A stretch of DNA of 44,199 bases from Pararhodobacter sp. SW119 (GTDB lineage: Bacteria; Pseudomonadota; Alphaproteobacteria; Rhodobacterales; Rhodobacteraceae): the NCBI RefSeq assembly GCF_017811755.1, contig NZ_JADDJF010000027.1, positions 1 to 44,199 on the forward strand. The letters are read 5' to 3'. The notes under the pieces are model-generated. The model saw only the letters and a program-made list of their open reading frames with translations, made no database searches and was not told where the DNA came from. The position numbers and the translations under genes were made by a program. Below are positions 22,341 to 31,211 of this stretch, piece by piece. Position 1 is the stretch's first letter, and every line of letters begins with the position of its first letter.

Positions 22341-24986
22341 ATGACCGGCGAAACCGCGCGCTACCAGCCGCAGATCACCGAGCCGAAATGGCAGGAGGCC
22401 TGGGAGGCCGCCGGCTGCTTCACCGCGCGGCGCGATCCGGCCCGGCCCAAGTACTACGTGCTGGAGATGTTCCCCTATCCGTCGGGGCGGATCCACATGG
22501 GGCATGTGCGCAACTACACGATGGGCGACGTGGTGGCGCGCACGCGCAAGGCGCAGGGCTATTCGGTGCTGCACCCGATGGGCTGGGACGCCTTCGGCAT
22601 GCCGGCCGAGAACGCGGCGATGCAGGAAGGCGGGCATCCGGCGGAGTGGACCTACAACAACATCAAGGTGATGAAGGGGCAGATGAAGCCCCTGGGCCTG
22701 TCCATCGACTGGAGCCGCGAATTCGCCACCTGCGATCCGGAATACTACGGCCAGCAGCAGGCGATGTTCCTGGATTTCCTGGAGGCGGGGCTGGTCTATC
22801 GCAAGGCGGCGGTGGTCAACTGGGACCCGGTGGACATGACCGTGCTGGCCAACGAGCAGGTGATCGACGGCAAGGGCTGGCGGTCGGGCGCCGAGGTGGA
22901 AAGGCGGGAGCTGACGCAGTGGTTCTTCCGCATCTCGGAGTTTTCGGAGGAGTTGCTGGCGGCCATCGACGGGCTGGAGAACTGGCCCGAGAAGGTGCGG
23001 CTGATGCAGAAGAACTGGATCGGCCGGTCGCGCGGGCTGCAGTTTTCCTTCTCGACCGTGGACGCGCCCGAGGGGTTCGAGCGCATCGAGGTCTACACGA
23101 CGCGGCCCGACACGCTGATGGGGGCGTCGTTCGTGGCCGTGTCGCCCGACCACCCGCTGGCGAAGCATCTGGAGCGCCATGACACCGGCATCGCCGCCTT
23201 CAACGCCGAGTGCCGGCGGATCGGCACGACCGAGGAGGCGCTGGAGAAGGCCGAGAAGCGCGGCTTCGACACCGGCATCACCGTCCGCCACCCGTTCGAC
23301 ACCGCCTGGGAACTGCCGGTCTACATCGCGAATTTCATCCTGATGGACTACGGCACCGGCGCCATCTTCGGCTGCCCGGCGCATGACCAGCGCGACTTCG
23401 ACTTCGCCACGAAATACGACCTGCCGATCCCCGCCGTCTTCGTCCCCGAGGGCGAGGAGGACGCAGCCCTGGCCGAGGCCTATGTGCCGCCGAAGAGCGA
23501 GCGGGTGCAATACGTGCGCGGCTTCGCCGGCGAGGAGGTTCAGACCGGCGAGGAGGCGGTCGAGGCCGCCATCGACTTCTGCCAGTCGCGCGGCGTGGGG
23601 CAGGGGGTGACGAAGTTCCGCCTGCGCGACTGGGGGCTGTCGCGCCAGCGCTACTGGGGCTGCCCGATCCCGGTGGTGCATTGCGACGCCTGCGGCGTGG
23701 TGCCCGAGAAGAAGGAAAACCTGCCGGTCGAACTGCCCAAGGACGTCAGTTTCGACCAGCCCGGCAACCCGCTGGACCGGCACCCGACCTGGCGCGACTG
23801 CGCCTGCCCGCGCTGTGGCGGCAAGGCGCGGCGCGAGACCGACACGATGGACACCTTCGTCGATTCAAGCTGGTACTTCGCCCGCTTCACCGCACCGCGC
23901 GCCGAAACGCCAACCGTGGCCGAGGATGTCGCCTACTGGATGAACGTCGACCAGTATATCGGCGGGGTCGAGCATGCGATCCTGCACCTCTTGTATTCCC
24001 GCTTCTTCGCGCGCGCGATGCACCGCACCGGCCACCTGCCGGCGAAGGCGATCGAGCCGTTCGACGCGCTGTTCACGCAAGGCATGGTCACGCACGAGAT
24101 CTACATGTCTTGGGATGACCGTGAGCGACCAGTCTATCATCTGCCTGAAGATGTTATCCTGCACACAATGGTTGATGGGAAGCGGGTCGCAGTTCTGAAG
24201 GCGCAGCTGGTTTCTAACGGTGAAACGCTCGAAGATCGCATAGACAACACGCTGGCCTTAGGAATTGGGACCGCCGAAATTGTCCCCTCAGCCAAGATGT
24301 CGAAATCGAAGAAGAACGTCGTCGATCCGGTCGACATCATCGCGCGATTCGGTGCGGACACCGCGCGCTGGTTCGTCCTGTCCGACAGCCCGCCCGAGCG
24401 CGACGTGGAATGGACCAGCGCCGGGGCCGAGGCGACGCACAAGCACCTCGCCCGCGTCTGGGCGCTGAGCGAGCGCATCGCCGCGATGCCCGAAGCCGGC
24501 GCCGCGCCCGGCGACGCGGATCTGCTGCGCGCCATGCACCGTGCGATCGACGAGGTCAGCCGCACGATCGAAAGCTTCGCCTTCAACAAGTCGATCGCCG
24601 CGCTCTATACCTTCACCAACGTGCTTTCGAAGGCCGACGCCTCGGGCCCGGTGATGCGACGGGCCGTCCGCACGCTTGCGCAGTTGATGGCGCCGATGGT
24701 CCCGCACCTGGCCGAGGAGGTCTGGGCGATGCAGGGCGGCGAAGGCCTGGTGACCGAGGCGTCTTGGCCGGTCGCCGACCCGGCGATGCTGGTGTCCGAC
24801 ACCGTGACGCTGCCCATCCAGATCAACGGCAAGCGCCGAGCCGAGATCACGGTCGCCGCGGATGCCACCAAGGAAGATGTTGAAAAGATCGCGCTGGCCG
24901 ACGATGCTGTGTTGCGGTTCCTCGCCGGGGCCGCGCCGAAGAAGGTGATCGTCGTGCCGGGACGGATCGTGAATGTGGTGCTCTGA
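22341..24986 (+). CDS. leuS: Leucyl-tRNA synthetase
   Basis: LeuRS charges tRNA-Leu. The 881-residue class I enzyme shows the HIGH-equivalent HMGH (residues 52-55) after MFPYPSGR, an editing domain with [11 protein letters not shown] and [18 protein letters not shown], a zinc-type cysteine cluster ([11 protein letters not shown] and CACPRCGGK), and KMSKS at residues 652-656. The leucine-specific insertion just before KMSKS (about residues 589-651, bases 24105-24293) has about 53% GC and codons such as TTA, ATA, ACA and TCT. Its flanks are about 73% GC, suggesting a recombined segment. The frame is intact. AGGGGAAG precedes the ATG. Confidence 0.97.
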   Translation: MTGETARYQPQITEPKWQEAWEAAGCFTARRDPARPKYYVLEMFPYPSGRIHMGHVRNYTMGDVVARTRKAQGYSVLHPMGWDAFGMPAENAAMQEGGHPAEWTYNNIKVMKGQMKPLGLSIDWSREFATCDPEYYGQQQAMFLDFLEAGLVYRKAAVVNWDPVDMTVLANEQVIDGKGWRSGAEVERRELTQWFFRISEFSEELLAAIDGLENWPEKVRLMQKNWIGRSRGLQFSFSTVDAPEGFERIEVYTTRPDTLMGASFVAVSPDHPLAKHLERHDTGIAAFNAECRRIGTTEEALEKAEKRGFDTGITVRHPFDTAWELPVYIANFILMDYGTGAIFGCPAHDQRDFDFATKYDLPIPAVFVPEGEEDAALAEAYVPPKSERVQYVRGFAGEEVQTGEEAVEAAIDFCQSRGVGQGVTKFRLRDWGLSRQRYWGCPIPVVHCDACGVVPEKKENLPVELPKDVSFDQPGNPLDRHPTWRDCACPRCGGKARRETDTMDTFVDSSWYFARFTAPRAETPTVAEDVAYWMNVDQYIGGVEHAILHLLYSRFFARAMHRTGHLPAKAIEPFDALFTQGMVTHEIYMSWDDRERPVYHLPEDVILHTMVDGKRVAVLKAQLVSNGETLEDRIDNTLALGIGTAEIVPSAKMSKSKKNVVDPVDIIARFGADTARWFVLSDSPPERDVEWTSAGAEATHKHLARVWALSERIAAMPEAGAAPGDADLLRAMHRAIDEVSRTIESFAFNKSIAALYTFTNVLSKADASGPVMRRAVRTLAQLMAPMVPHLAEEVWAMQGGEGLVTEASWPVADPAMLVSDTVTLPIQINGKRRAEITVAADATKEDVEKIALADDAVLRFLAGAAPKKVIVVPGRIVNVVL

Positions 24987-25467
24987 CAGGCGGGCGTTCC
25001 TGGCCGGACTGGCGGCCTTCGCGCTGACCGGCTGCCGGTTCACGCCGGTCTACGGCCCGGGCGGGGCGGGCCGCGCGCTGATGGGTGCGGTGCGCGCCGA
25101 CGATCCGGTCAGCCGCGCCGATTACCAGTTCGTCGCCGCGCTGGAGGAACGCCTGGGCCGGCCGGTCCGGGCAGGCTACGCGCTTTCCTATCGGATCGGT
25201 CAGAGCGAGCTGGAGACCGGGGTGGTCCGCAGCCTGGGCCCAACCCGCATCCAGTTGAGCGGCACCCTGGATTTCGTGCTGACCGACGCCGCGACCGGCG
25301 CGCAGGTGGCGAGCGGACGGATCGTGGCCGACAGCGCCTATTCCACGACCAGCAACCAGTTGACCACGTTGACCGCGGCCGAGGATGCCGAACTGCGGCT
25401 GATGCGGATGCTGGTCGACGGGTTGGTCACCCGCCTGATGACCGAGCCGGGCCTCAGGCGCGCATGA
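24973..25467 (+). CDS. lptE: LPS assembly lipoprotein LptE
   Basis: LptE plugs the LptD barrel that delivers LPS to the outer leaflet. The 164-residue protein begins with a signal and lipobox, [17 protein letters not shown] (Cys21), followed by [10 protein letters not shown], the typical alphaproteobacterial LptE opening. The rest is an alpha/beta domain with [22 protein letters not shown]. The ATG lies inside the end of leuS (14-base overlap) and the stop overlaps holA (ATGA). leuS-lptE-holA is a conserved alphaproteobacterial order. Confidence 0.9.
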   Translation: MWCSDRRAFLAGLAAFALTGCRFTPVYGPGGAGRALMGAVRADDPVSRADYQFVAALEERLGRPVRAGYALSYRIGQSELETGVVRSLGPTRIQLSGTLDFVLTDAATGAQVASGRIVADSAYSTTSNQLTTLTAAEDAELRLMRMLVDGLVTRLMTEPGLRRA

Positions 25468-26498
25468 AACTCGCCCCGCGTGACGCGCCGGGCTTTCTGG
25501 CCCGCCCGGACCCGCGCGTGCCGGGGCTGCTGATCTGGGGCGCCGATCCGATGCGCGTGGCCGAGCGTCGGCAGACCCTGATCCGCGCGCTGATCGGACC
25601 CGCGGGCGAGGCCGAGATGCGGCTGGCGCGCTTTCCCGCCGCCGATCTGCGCAAGGACCCGGCGGCGGCGCTGGACGCGGTCAAGGCGCAGGGGTTCTTC
25701 GCAGGCCCGCGCGCCGTGCTGATCGAGGAGGCCGCCGACGCCGCCGCCCCGGCCCTGGCCCCGGCGCTGGCCGACTGGGCGCCGGGCGACGCGATGCTGG
25801 TGGTCACCGGGGGCGTTCTTCCCGCATCCTCGAAATTGCGCAAGCTGTTCGAGGGGGACAAGCGCGCTTTCGCGCTGGCGGTCTATGACGACCCGCCGGG
25901 TCAGGCCGAGATTTCCGCCATGCTGCAGGCCGAAGGGCTGGGCGACATCCCAAGCGACGCGATGCGCGATCTGAGCGCGCTGGCGCAGACCATCGAGCCG
26001 GGGGATTTCCGCCAGACGCTGCAGCGGATCGCGCTCTACAAGCTGGGCGATCCGGCGCCCCTGACGCCGGTGGAGATCGCCGCGCTGGCCCCGATGGGCG
26101 GCGAGGCCGATGTCGATGACGTGCTCAATGCCGTGTCCGAGGGGCGCGCAGCCGAGGTGGCGCCGCTGATGGCGCGGCTGGCGGCGCAGGGTGTCGCGCC
26201 GGTCGCGCTGTGCATCGGGGCGATCCGGCATTTCCGCCTGCTGCACGGGCTGCTGGCCGATCCGCGCGGCCCGGCGCAGGCGGTGGAACGGATGCGCCCG
26301 CCGGTCTACGGGCCGCGCCGGAACCGGCTTCTGCGCCAGGCGCAGCGCTGGTCCCTGGCCCAGGTCGAGGAGGCGCTGTCCCAGCTGGTCGAGACTGACC
26401 TCACGCTGCGTTCCTCCAGCCGGGCGCCGCTGGCGGCGGTCCTGCAGCGCACGCTGATACGGCTCAGCATGATCGGCGCGCGGCGGATCGATGCGTGA
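25464..26498 (+). CDS. holA: DNA polymerase III subunit delta
   Basis: HolA is the clamp-loader subunit that opens the beta sliding clamp. The 344-residue protein has the expected three-domain layout: an AAA-like N-terminal part (GLLIWGADPMRVAERRQTLI, then FFAGPRAVLIEEAADA), a middle lid, and a C-terminal helical domain with HFRLLHGLLADPRG and APLAAVLQRTLIRLS. It starts inside the lptE stop. No gene is seen in the 140 bp before the BMP operon. Confidence 0.93.
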   Translation: MKLAPRDAPGFLARPDPRVPGLLIWGADPMRVAERRQTLIRALIGPAGEAEMRLARFPAADLRKDPAAALDAVKAQGFFAGPRAVLIEEAADAAAPALAPALADWAPGDAMLVVTGGVLPASSKLRKLFEGDKRAFALAVYDDPPGQAEISAMLQAEGLGDIPSDAMRDLSALAQTIEPGDFRQTLQRIALYKLGDPAPLTPVEIAALAPMGGEADVDDVLNAVSEGRAAEVAPLMARLAAQGVAPVALCIGAIRHFRLLHGLLADPRGPAQAVERMRPPVYGPRRNRLLRQAQRWSLAQVEEALSQLVETDLTLRSSSRAPLAAVLQRTLIRLSMIGARRIDA

Positions 26499-26638
26499 TG
26501 CAGCGTTCGGTGCGCGGGGCCGCGCGCCCCCGAGAAAACGCTTGGCGCGCATGTCGAATCGTGCATGACTTTGACCGTCGGATCAAAATTCGGGACCGCG
26601 TTTCGCCGCGCCACCCCGTAGAGCAAAGGGAACCTCGA

Positions 26639-27676
26639 ATGACCAGATCTCTTTACCGCCTGCCCGGCACGCTGATCACCCGCCGCAGATTGCTCGTCGC
26701 CTCGGCCGGGGCCGCGGCGCTGACCGGGCTGGGCACCGCGCCGGGTCGCTTGCTGGCGCAGACGCCCCTGCGGGTCGCCGGCATCTACACCGTGCCGGTC
26801 GAGCAGCAGTGGGTCAGCCGCATCCACCTCGCCGCCGAGGCCGCCGTAGCACGGGGCGAGATCGCCTACACCTTCACCGAGAATGTGTCGAACACCGATT
26901 ACGCGCGCGTCATGCGCGAATACGCCGAATCGGGCGTGGACCTGGTCGTCGGCGAGGTTTTCGGCGTCGAGCAGGAATCGCGCGAGGTTGCCGCCGACTA
27001 TCCCGGCGTCGCCTTCCTGATGGGGTCGAGCTTCAAGGAAGACCCGTCGCTGGGCAATTTCGCGGTCTTCGACAACTACATCCAGGACGCGGCCTACCTG
27101 ACCGGGCTGGTCGCGGGCGCGATGACCGAAAGCGCCAATATCGGCATGGTCGGCGGCTTCCCGATCCCCGAGGTCAACCGGCTGATGCACGCCTTCATGG
27201 ACGGCGCGCGCGAGATCAACCCCGACATCCGCTTCCAGGTCGCCTTCATCGGGTCATGGTTCGACCCACCGCGCGCCAAGGAGACCGCGTTTGGCATGAT
27301 CGAGGCGGGTGCCGACCTGATGTATGCCGAACGATTCGGCGTGTCGGACGCGGCGCAGGAGCGCGATGTGCTGGCGATCGGCAACGTGATCGACACCCAG
27401 CCCGAATATCCCGACACGGTCATCACCTCGGCTTTGTGGCATTTCGAACCGACGCTGGAGGCGGCACTGGCCCGCGTCCGCGAGGGGGACTTCGCCGCCG
27501 CCGACTACGGGATCTACTCGCACATGGAGTATGGCGGCTGTTCGATGGCCCCGCTGGGCACGTTCGAAGGGCGCGTTCCCGAGGAGGTCATGGCCCTCGT
27601 CGCCGAGCGCGAGGCGGCGATCCTGGCCGGCGAGTTCACGGTGAACATCAACGACGAGGAGCCCCGCTCGTCGTGA
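26639..27676 (+). CDS. BMP-family ABC transporter substrate-binding protein
   Basis: The 345-residue protein has a Tat-type signal (ITRRRLLVASAGAAALTGLG) and a Bmp/PnrA-like type I periplasmic-binding fold: RVAGIYTVPVEQQWVSRIH, YPGVAFLMGSS, NIGMVGGFPIPEVNRLMHAF and GADLMYAERFGVSD. Characterised relatives bind nucleosides. With the deaminase at the end of the operon, a pyrimidine base or nucleoside is the likely ligand. AAAGGGAA precedes the ATG. The stop overlaps the ATPase start (GTGA). Confidence 0.9.
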   Translation: MTRSLYRLPGTLITRRRLLVASAGAAALTGLGTAPGRLLAQTPLRVAGIYTVPVEQQWVSRIHLAAEAAVARGEIAYTFTENVSNTDYARVMREYAESGVDLVVGEVFGVEQESREVAADYPGVAFLMGSSFKEDPSLGNFAVFDNYIQDAAYLTGLVAGAMTESANIGMVGGFPIPEVNRLMHAFMDGAREINPDIRFQVAFIGSWFDPPRAKETAFGMIEAGADLMYAERFGVSDAAQERDVLAIGNVIDTQPEYPDTVITSALWHFEPTLEAALARVREGDFAAADYGIYSHMEYGGCSMAPLGTFEGRVPEEVMALVAEREAAILAGEFTVNINDEEPRSS

Positions 27677-29223
27677 CGGAGGCGCAGGAAGGGGCGCAGG
27701 CCACGGTCCTGCGCCTCGACGGGATCACCAAGCGGTTCGGCCAGGTGCTGGCCAACGACTCGGTTTCGCTGGCCCTGAAGCGCGGCGAAGTCGTGGCGCT
27801 GCTGGGCGAGAATGGCGCGGGCAAGACCACGCTGATGCATATCCTCTTCGGCCACTATGCTGCCGATGCGGGGCGGATCGAGGTCTTTGGCGAGGCCTTG
27901 CCGCCGGGCAATCCGCGCGCCGCGCTCGATGCCGGCGTGGGGATGGTGCACCAGCATTTCACGCTGGCCGAAAACCTGTCGGTTCTGGACAACATCCTGC
28001 TGGGAACCCGGCCCCTCTGGGCGCCGGGGCTGGGGCGGGCGGCGGCGCGGGCGCGGGTGGTGCAACTGGCGCGCGATTTCGGCCTGGCGGTGGTGCCCGA
28101 ACACCGTGTCGGCAACCTGAGCGTCGGCGAGAAGCAGCGCGTCGAGATCCTCAAGGCGCTCTACCGCGACGCGCGCATCCTGATCCTGGACGAACCCACC
28201 GCCGTGCTGACCCCGCAGGAGACGGAAGACCTGTTCGCAACCCTGCGCAAGATGGTCGCCAAGGGGCTGTCGGTCGTCTTCATCAGCCACAAGCTGCACG
28301 AGGTTCTGGCGATCTCGAATCGCGTCGTCGTGCTGCGCCACGGCCGACTGGTGGGCGAGGTCGAAACCGCAAGGACCGACCGCGCGCAACTCGCCGGCAT
28401 GATGGTCGGCGCGGAGGTGCGCGCGCCGGAACGGCGCGACAGCGCCCCCGGTGTGGCGCTGCTGACGCTCGCGGCGGTGTCGACAGCCGACCGCGGCAGC
28501 GCGCCGGGGCTGAAGGGCGCCGATCTGGAACTGCGCGCGGGCCAGATCGTGGGACTGGCCGGCGTTTCTGGCAACGGGCAGGGGGCGCTGGCAAGCCTGC
28601 TTGCCGGACTGGAAGCGCCGATCGCGGGGGAAATGCGGCTTGCCGGGGCCGCGCCACGCCGCTGGTCGCCGCGCGCGGCCATGCGCGCCGGCATCGCCCG
28701 CATCCCCGAGGATCGTCACGCCACCGGCACCATCGCCGATTTCACACTGACCGAGAACGCGATCCTGGAAAGCTATGCGCGCGCGCCCTTCAGCCGCCGC
28801 GGCTGGATGGACTGGCGCGCCGCGCGCGATTTCGCCGCCCGCCTGATCGCCCGCTACGACGTCCGCTGCCCGGGGCCTGAGACGCGCATCCGGCTGCTGT
28901 CCGGCGGCAACATGCAGAAACTGATCCTCGGCCGCGCGCTGGAAGGCGCGCCGCGGGTGATCCTGGCCAACCAGCCGGTGCGCGGGCTCGACATCGGGGC
29001 CATCGCCTTCGTGCATGGCCAGCTTCTGGAGGCGCGCGCGCGGGGTGCCGCGATCCTGCTGATTTCCGAGGATCTGGACGAGGTCATGGCGCTGTCGGAC
29101 GTGATCCACGTGATCTACGAGGGGCGGCTGTCGCCCGTCTTCGCGCGTGCCGAGAAGTCGGCGGCGGAACTGGGCGAATGGATGGCGGGCGGCGGCTTCG
29201 CGGACGGCGCCCATGCGGCTTGA
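27673..29223 (+). CDS. ABC transporter ATP-binding protein (duplicated, nucleoside/BMP type)
   Basis: A 516-residue protein with two ABC domains, as in YufO/NupO and RbsA. The first is complete: Walker A GENGAGKTT (about residues 45-53), signature LSVGEKQRVEI and Walker B ILILDEPTAV. The second has a degenerate Walker A (GVSGNGQGAL), signature LSGGNMQKLILGRAL and ILANQPVRGLDIGA, which is normal for this branch. The start is GTG at 27673, overlapping the binding-protein stop, with GAGGAG upstream. It powers the two permeases that follow. Confidence 0.93.
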   Translation: MTEAQEGAQATVLRLDGITKRFGQVLANDSVSLALKRGEVVALLGENGAGKTTLMHILFGHYAADAGRIEVFGEALPPGNPRAALDAGVGMVHQHFTLAENLSVLDNILLGTRPLWAPGLGRAAARARVVQLARDFGLAVVPEHRVGNLSVGEKQRVEILKALYRDARILILDEPTAVLTPQETEDLFATLRKMVAKGLSVVFISHKLHEVLAISNRVVVLRHGRLVGEVETARTDRAQLAGMMVGAEVRAPERRDSAPGVALLTLAAVSTADRGSAPGLKGADLELRAGQIVGLAGVSGNGQGALASLLAGLEAPIAGEMRLAGAAPRRWSPRAAMRAGIARIPEDRHATGTIADFTLTENAILESYARAPFSRRGWMDWRAARDFAARLIARYDVRCPGPETRIRLLSGGNMQKLILGRALEGAPRVILANQPVRGLDIGAIAFVHGQLLEARARGAAILLISEDLDEVMALSDVIHVIYEGRLSPVFARAEKSAAELGEWMAGGGFADGAHAA

Positions 29224-30262
29224 GCCGGTCGCCAATCCGTCGCTGGCGCGGCTTCTGGGCTTTCCCGCCGTGGCCTTGGCGGTAACGGTGCTGATCGGAT
29301 CGGGCCTCGCGATGGTCGCGGGCGCCGACCCGTTCGCCACGCTGGGGCTGATCCTGCGCGGCGCCGCAGGCTCGCAATTCGCGGCGCTTGAGACGCTCAA
29401 TCGCGCGACGCCCCTGATCTTCACCGGCCTTGCCGTCGCCGTCGCGTTTCGCGCCCGGCTGTGGAACATCGGGGCCGAGGCGCAGCTGTACGCGGGCGCG
29501 GTGATGGTGGCGCTGCTGGGCACCGGCGCGCTTGCCTGGCCCGCGGGGCTGCTGTTGCCGGCGATGGCCGGGGCGGCGATGCTGGCGGGCGCCCTGGTGC
29601 TGCTGGGCCCCGCGGTGCTGAAGGTGCGATTCGGGGTCGATGAGGTGGTGACGACGCTTCTCTTCAACTTCGTCGTGCTGCTTTTCGTGTCGATGCTGCT
29701 CGAAGGTCCCTTGAAGGACCCGATGGGCATGGGCTGGCCGCAATCGCCGCGCCTGGTGCCCGAAGCGCGCCTGCCGCGCCTGGTCGAGGGGTTGCGGCTG
29801 CACTGGGGTTTCGCGCTGGGGCTGATCGCGGCGGTGATCGTGTGGGTGATCCAGACCCGCACGACGCTGGGCTACGAGATGCGCGCGGTCGGGCTGAACC
29901 GCCAGGCGGCCGAGTTCGCCGGCATCCCCGTCGGCCGCGTGATCCTGAAGACGGCGCTGCTGTCGGGCGGGCTGGCGGCGCTCGCGGGCTTTTCCGAGGT
30001 GGCGGGGCTGAAGGGCAACCTCACGCTCGATATCAGCCCCGGCTTCGGCTACACCGGCATCATCGTCGCCATGCTGGCGCTGCTCAACCCGCTGGGCGTC
30101 GTCGTCACCGCGATCTTCGTCGCCGGGGTCTTCGTCGGCGCCGACAGCATGAGCCGGGCGGCCGGCGTGCCCACCTACATCGCCAACATCATGCTGGCCA
30201 CCGCGCTGCTGACCATGGTGCTGGCGATCCAACTGTCGCGTTTCCGCGTGAAGTGGGGCTGA
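29213..30262 (+). CDS. ABC transporter permease (BMP/nucleoside type, subunit 1)
   Basis: A 349-residue inner-membrane protein of the BPD_transp_2 type with eight or more hydrophobic segments. Typical features are FRARLWNIGAEAQLYAGA, VRFGVDEVVTTLLFNFVVL and YEMRAVGLNRQAAEFAGIPV, the coupling-loop region. The ATG at 29213 overlaps the end of the ATPase gene by 11 bases. It pairs with the next permease to form the channel. Confidence 0.92.
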   Translation: MRLEPVANPSLARLLGFPAVALAVTVLIGSGLAMVAGADPFATLGLILRGAAGSQFAALETLNRATPLIFTGLAVAVAFRARLWNIGAEAQLYAGAVMVALLGTGALAWPAGLLLPAMAGAAMLAGALVLLGPAVLKVRFGVDEVVTTLLFNFVVLLFVSMLLEGPLKDPMGMGWPQSPRLVPEARLPRLVEGLRLHWGFALGLIAAVIVWVIQTRTTLGYEMRAVGLNRQAAEFAGIPVGRVILKTALLSGGLAALAGFSEVAGLKGNLTLDISPGFGYTGIIVAMLALLNPLGVVVTAIFVAGVFVGADSMSRAAGVPTYIANIMLATALLTMVLAIQLSRFRVKWG

Positions 30263-30263
30263 G

Positions 30264-31211
30264 ATGGCGGAAATCCTCGATATCCTTCTCTCCGCCAGCT
30301 TCTGGGCCGCGGTCATCCGCATCGCCTCGCCGCTCATTTTCGCCACGATGGGCGAGCTGATCTGCGAGCGCGCCGGCGTCCTGAACCTCGGGATCGAGGG
30401 GATCATGGTCGCCGGGGCGTTCGCGGGCTGGATGGCGGTCTATTCGGGCCTCGGCCTCTGGACCGGGGTGGCGGTGGCGATGGGGGCGGGGATGCTGTTC
30501 GGGCTGCTGCATGGCACGCTGACCGTGCCCTTCGGCCTGTCGCAGCATGTCGTGGGCCTGGGCATCACGCTTCTGGCGACGGCGGTGGCCTATTTCGCCT
30601 ATCGCCTGGCGCTGCCCCGCGTCACCACCCCCCCGCGGATCGAGGCGTTCCAGCCGCTGCCCGTCCCCTACCTTTCCGACCTGCCGATCGTCGGGCCCGC
30701 GCTCTTCACCCAGACGCCGCTGACCTATCTGGCTTTCGCGCTGGTGGGCGTGGTCTCGCTGGTGCTCTACCGCACGCCGCTGGGGCTGGCCGTGCGCGCG
30801 GCGGGCGAGAATCCGGCGGCGGTTGAATCGCAGGGGCTGTCGGTCACCGCGATCCGCATGGGGGCGGTGATGGTCGGCTCGGGGCTGATGGCGGTGGGCG
30901 GCGCCTTCCTGACCATGTCGGCGTTCAACTCCTTCTTCTTCGAGATGGTCAATGGCCGCGGCTGGATCTGCATCGCGCTCGTCGTCTTCGGCGCCTGGAT
31001 GCCGGGCAAGGCGCTGCTTGGCGCGGTCCTTTTCGGCATCTTCGACGCGTTCCAGATCCGGCTCCAGCAGACCGCGCTGGGGGCCGACATTCCCTATCAG
31101 GTGTTCCTCATGCTGCCGTTCCTGCTGTCGATCCTGGCCCTTGTGGTCATGTCGCGCCGCGCCGCCGTGCCCGCGGCCCTGATGACGCCCTACAGCAAGG
31201 GGGAACGCTGA
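30264..31211 (+). CDS. ABC transporter permease (BMP/nucleoside type, subunit 2)
   Basis: A 315-residue inner-membrane permease of the same superfamily. LIFATMGELICERAGVLNLG, IEGIMVAGAFAGWMAVYSG and LGLAVRAAGENPAAVESQGL are hallmarks of the YufQ-like second subunit. It begins one base after the previous stop, and its own stop overlaps the deaminase start (TGATG), so all five genes are likely translated as a coupled unit. Confidence 0.92.
   Translation: MAEILDILLSASFWAAVIRIASPLIFATMGELICERAGVLNLGIEGIMVAGAFAGWMAVYSGLGLWTGVAVAMGAGMLFGLLHGTLTVPFGLSQHVVGLGITLLATAVAYFAYRLALPRVTTPPRIEAFQPLPVPYLSDLPIVGPALFTQTPLTYLAFALVGVVSLVLYRTPLGLAVRAAGENPAAVESQGLSVTAIRMGAVMVGSGLMAVGGAFLTMSAFNSFFFEMVNGRGWICIALVVFGAWMPGKALLGAVLFGIFDAFQIRLQQTALGADIPYQVFLMLPFLLSILALVVMSRRAAVPAALMTPYSKGER

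Noticed and set aside
27514-29862. 782-residue open frame antisense to the ABC ATPase gene
   Set aside because: The opposite strand encodes complete ABC ATPase motifs; this frame has none and is Arg/Gln/Ala-rich.
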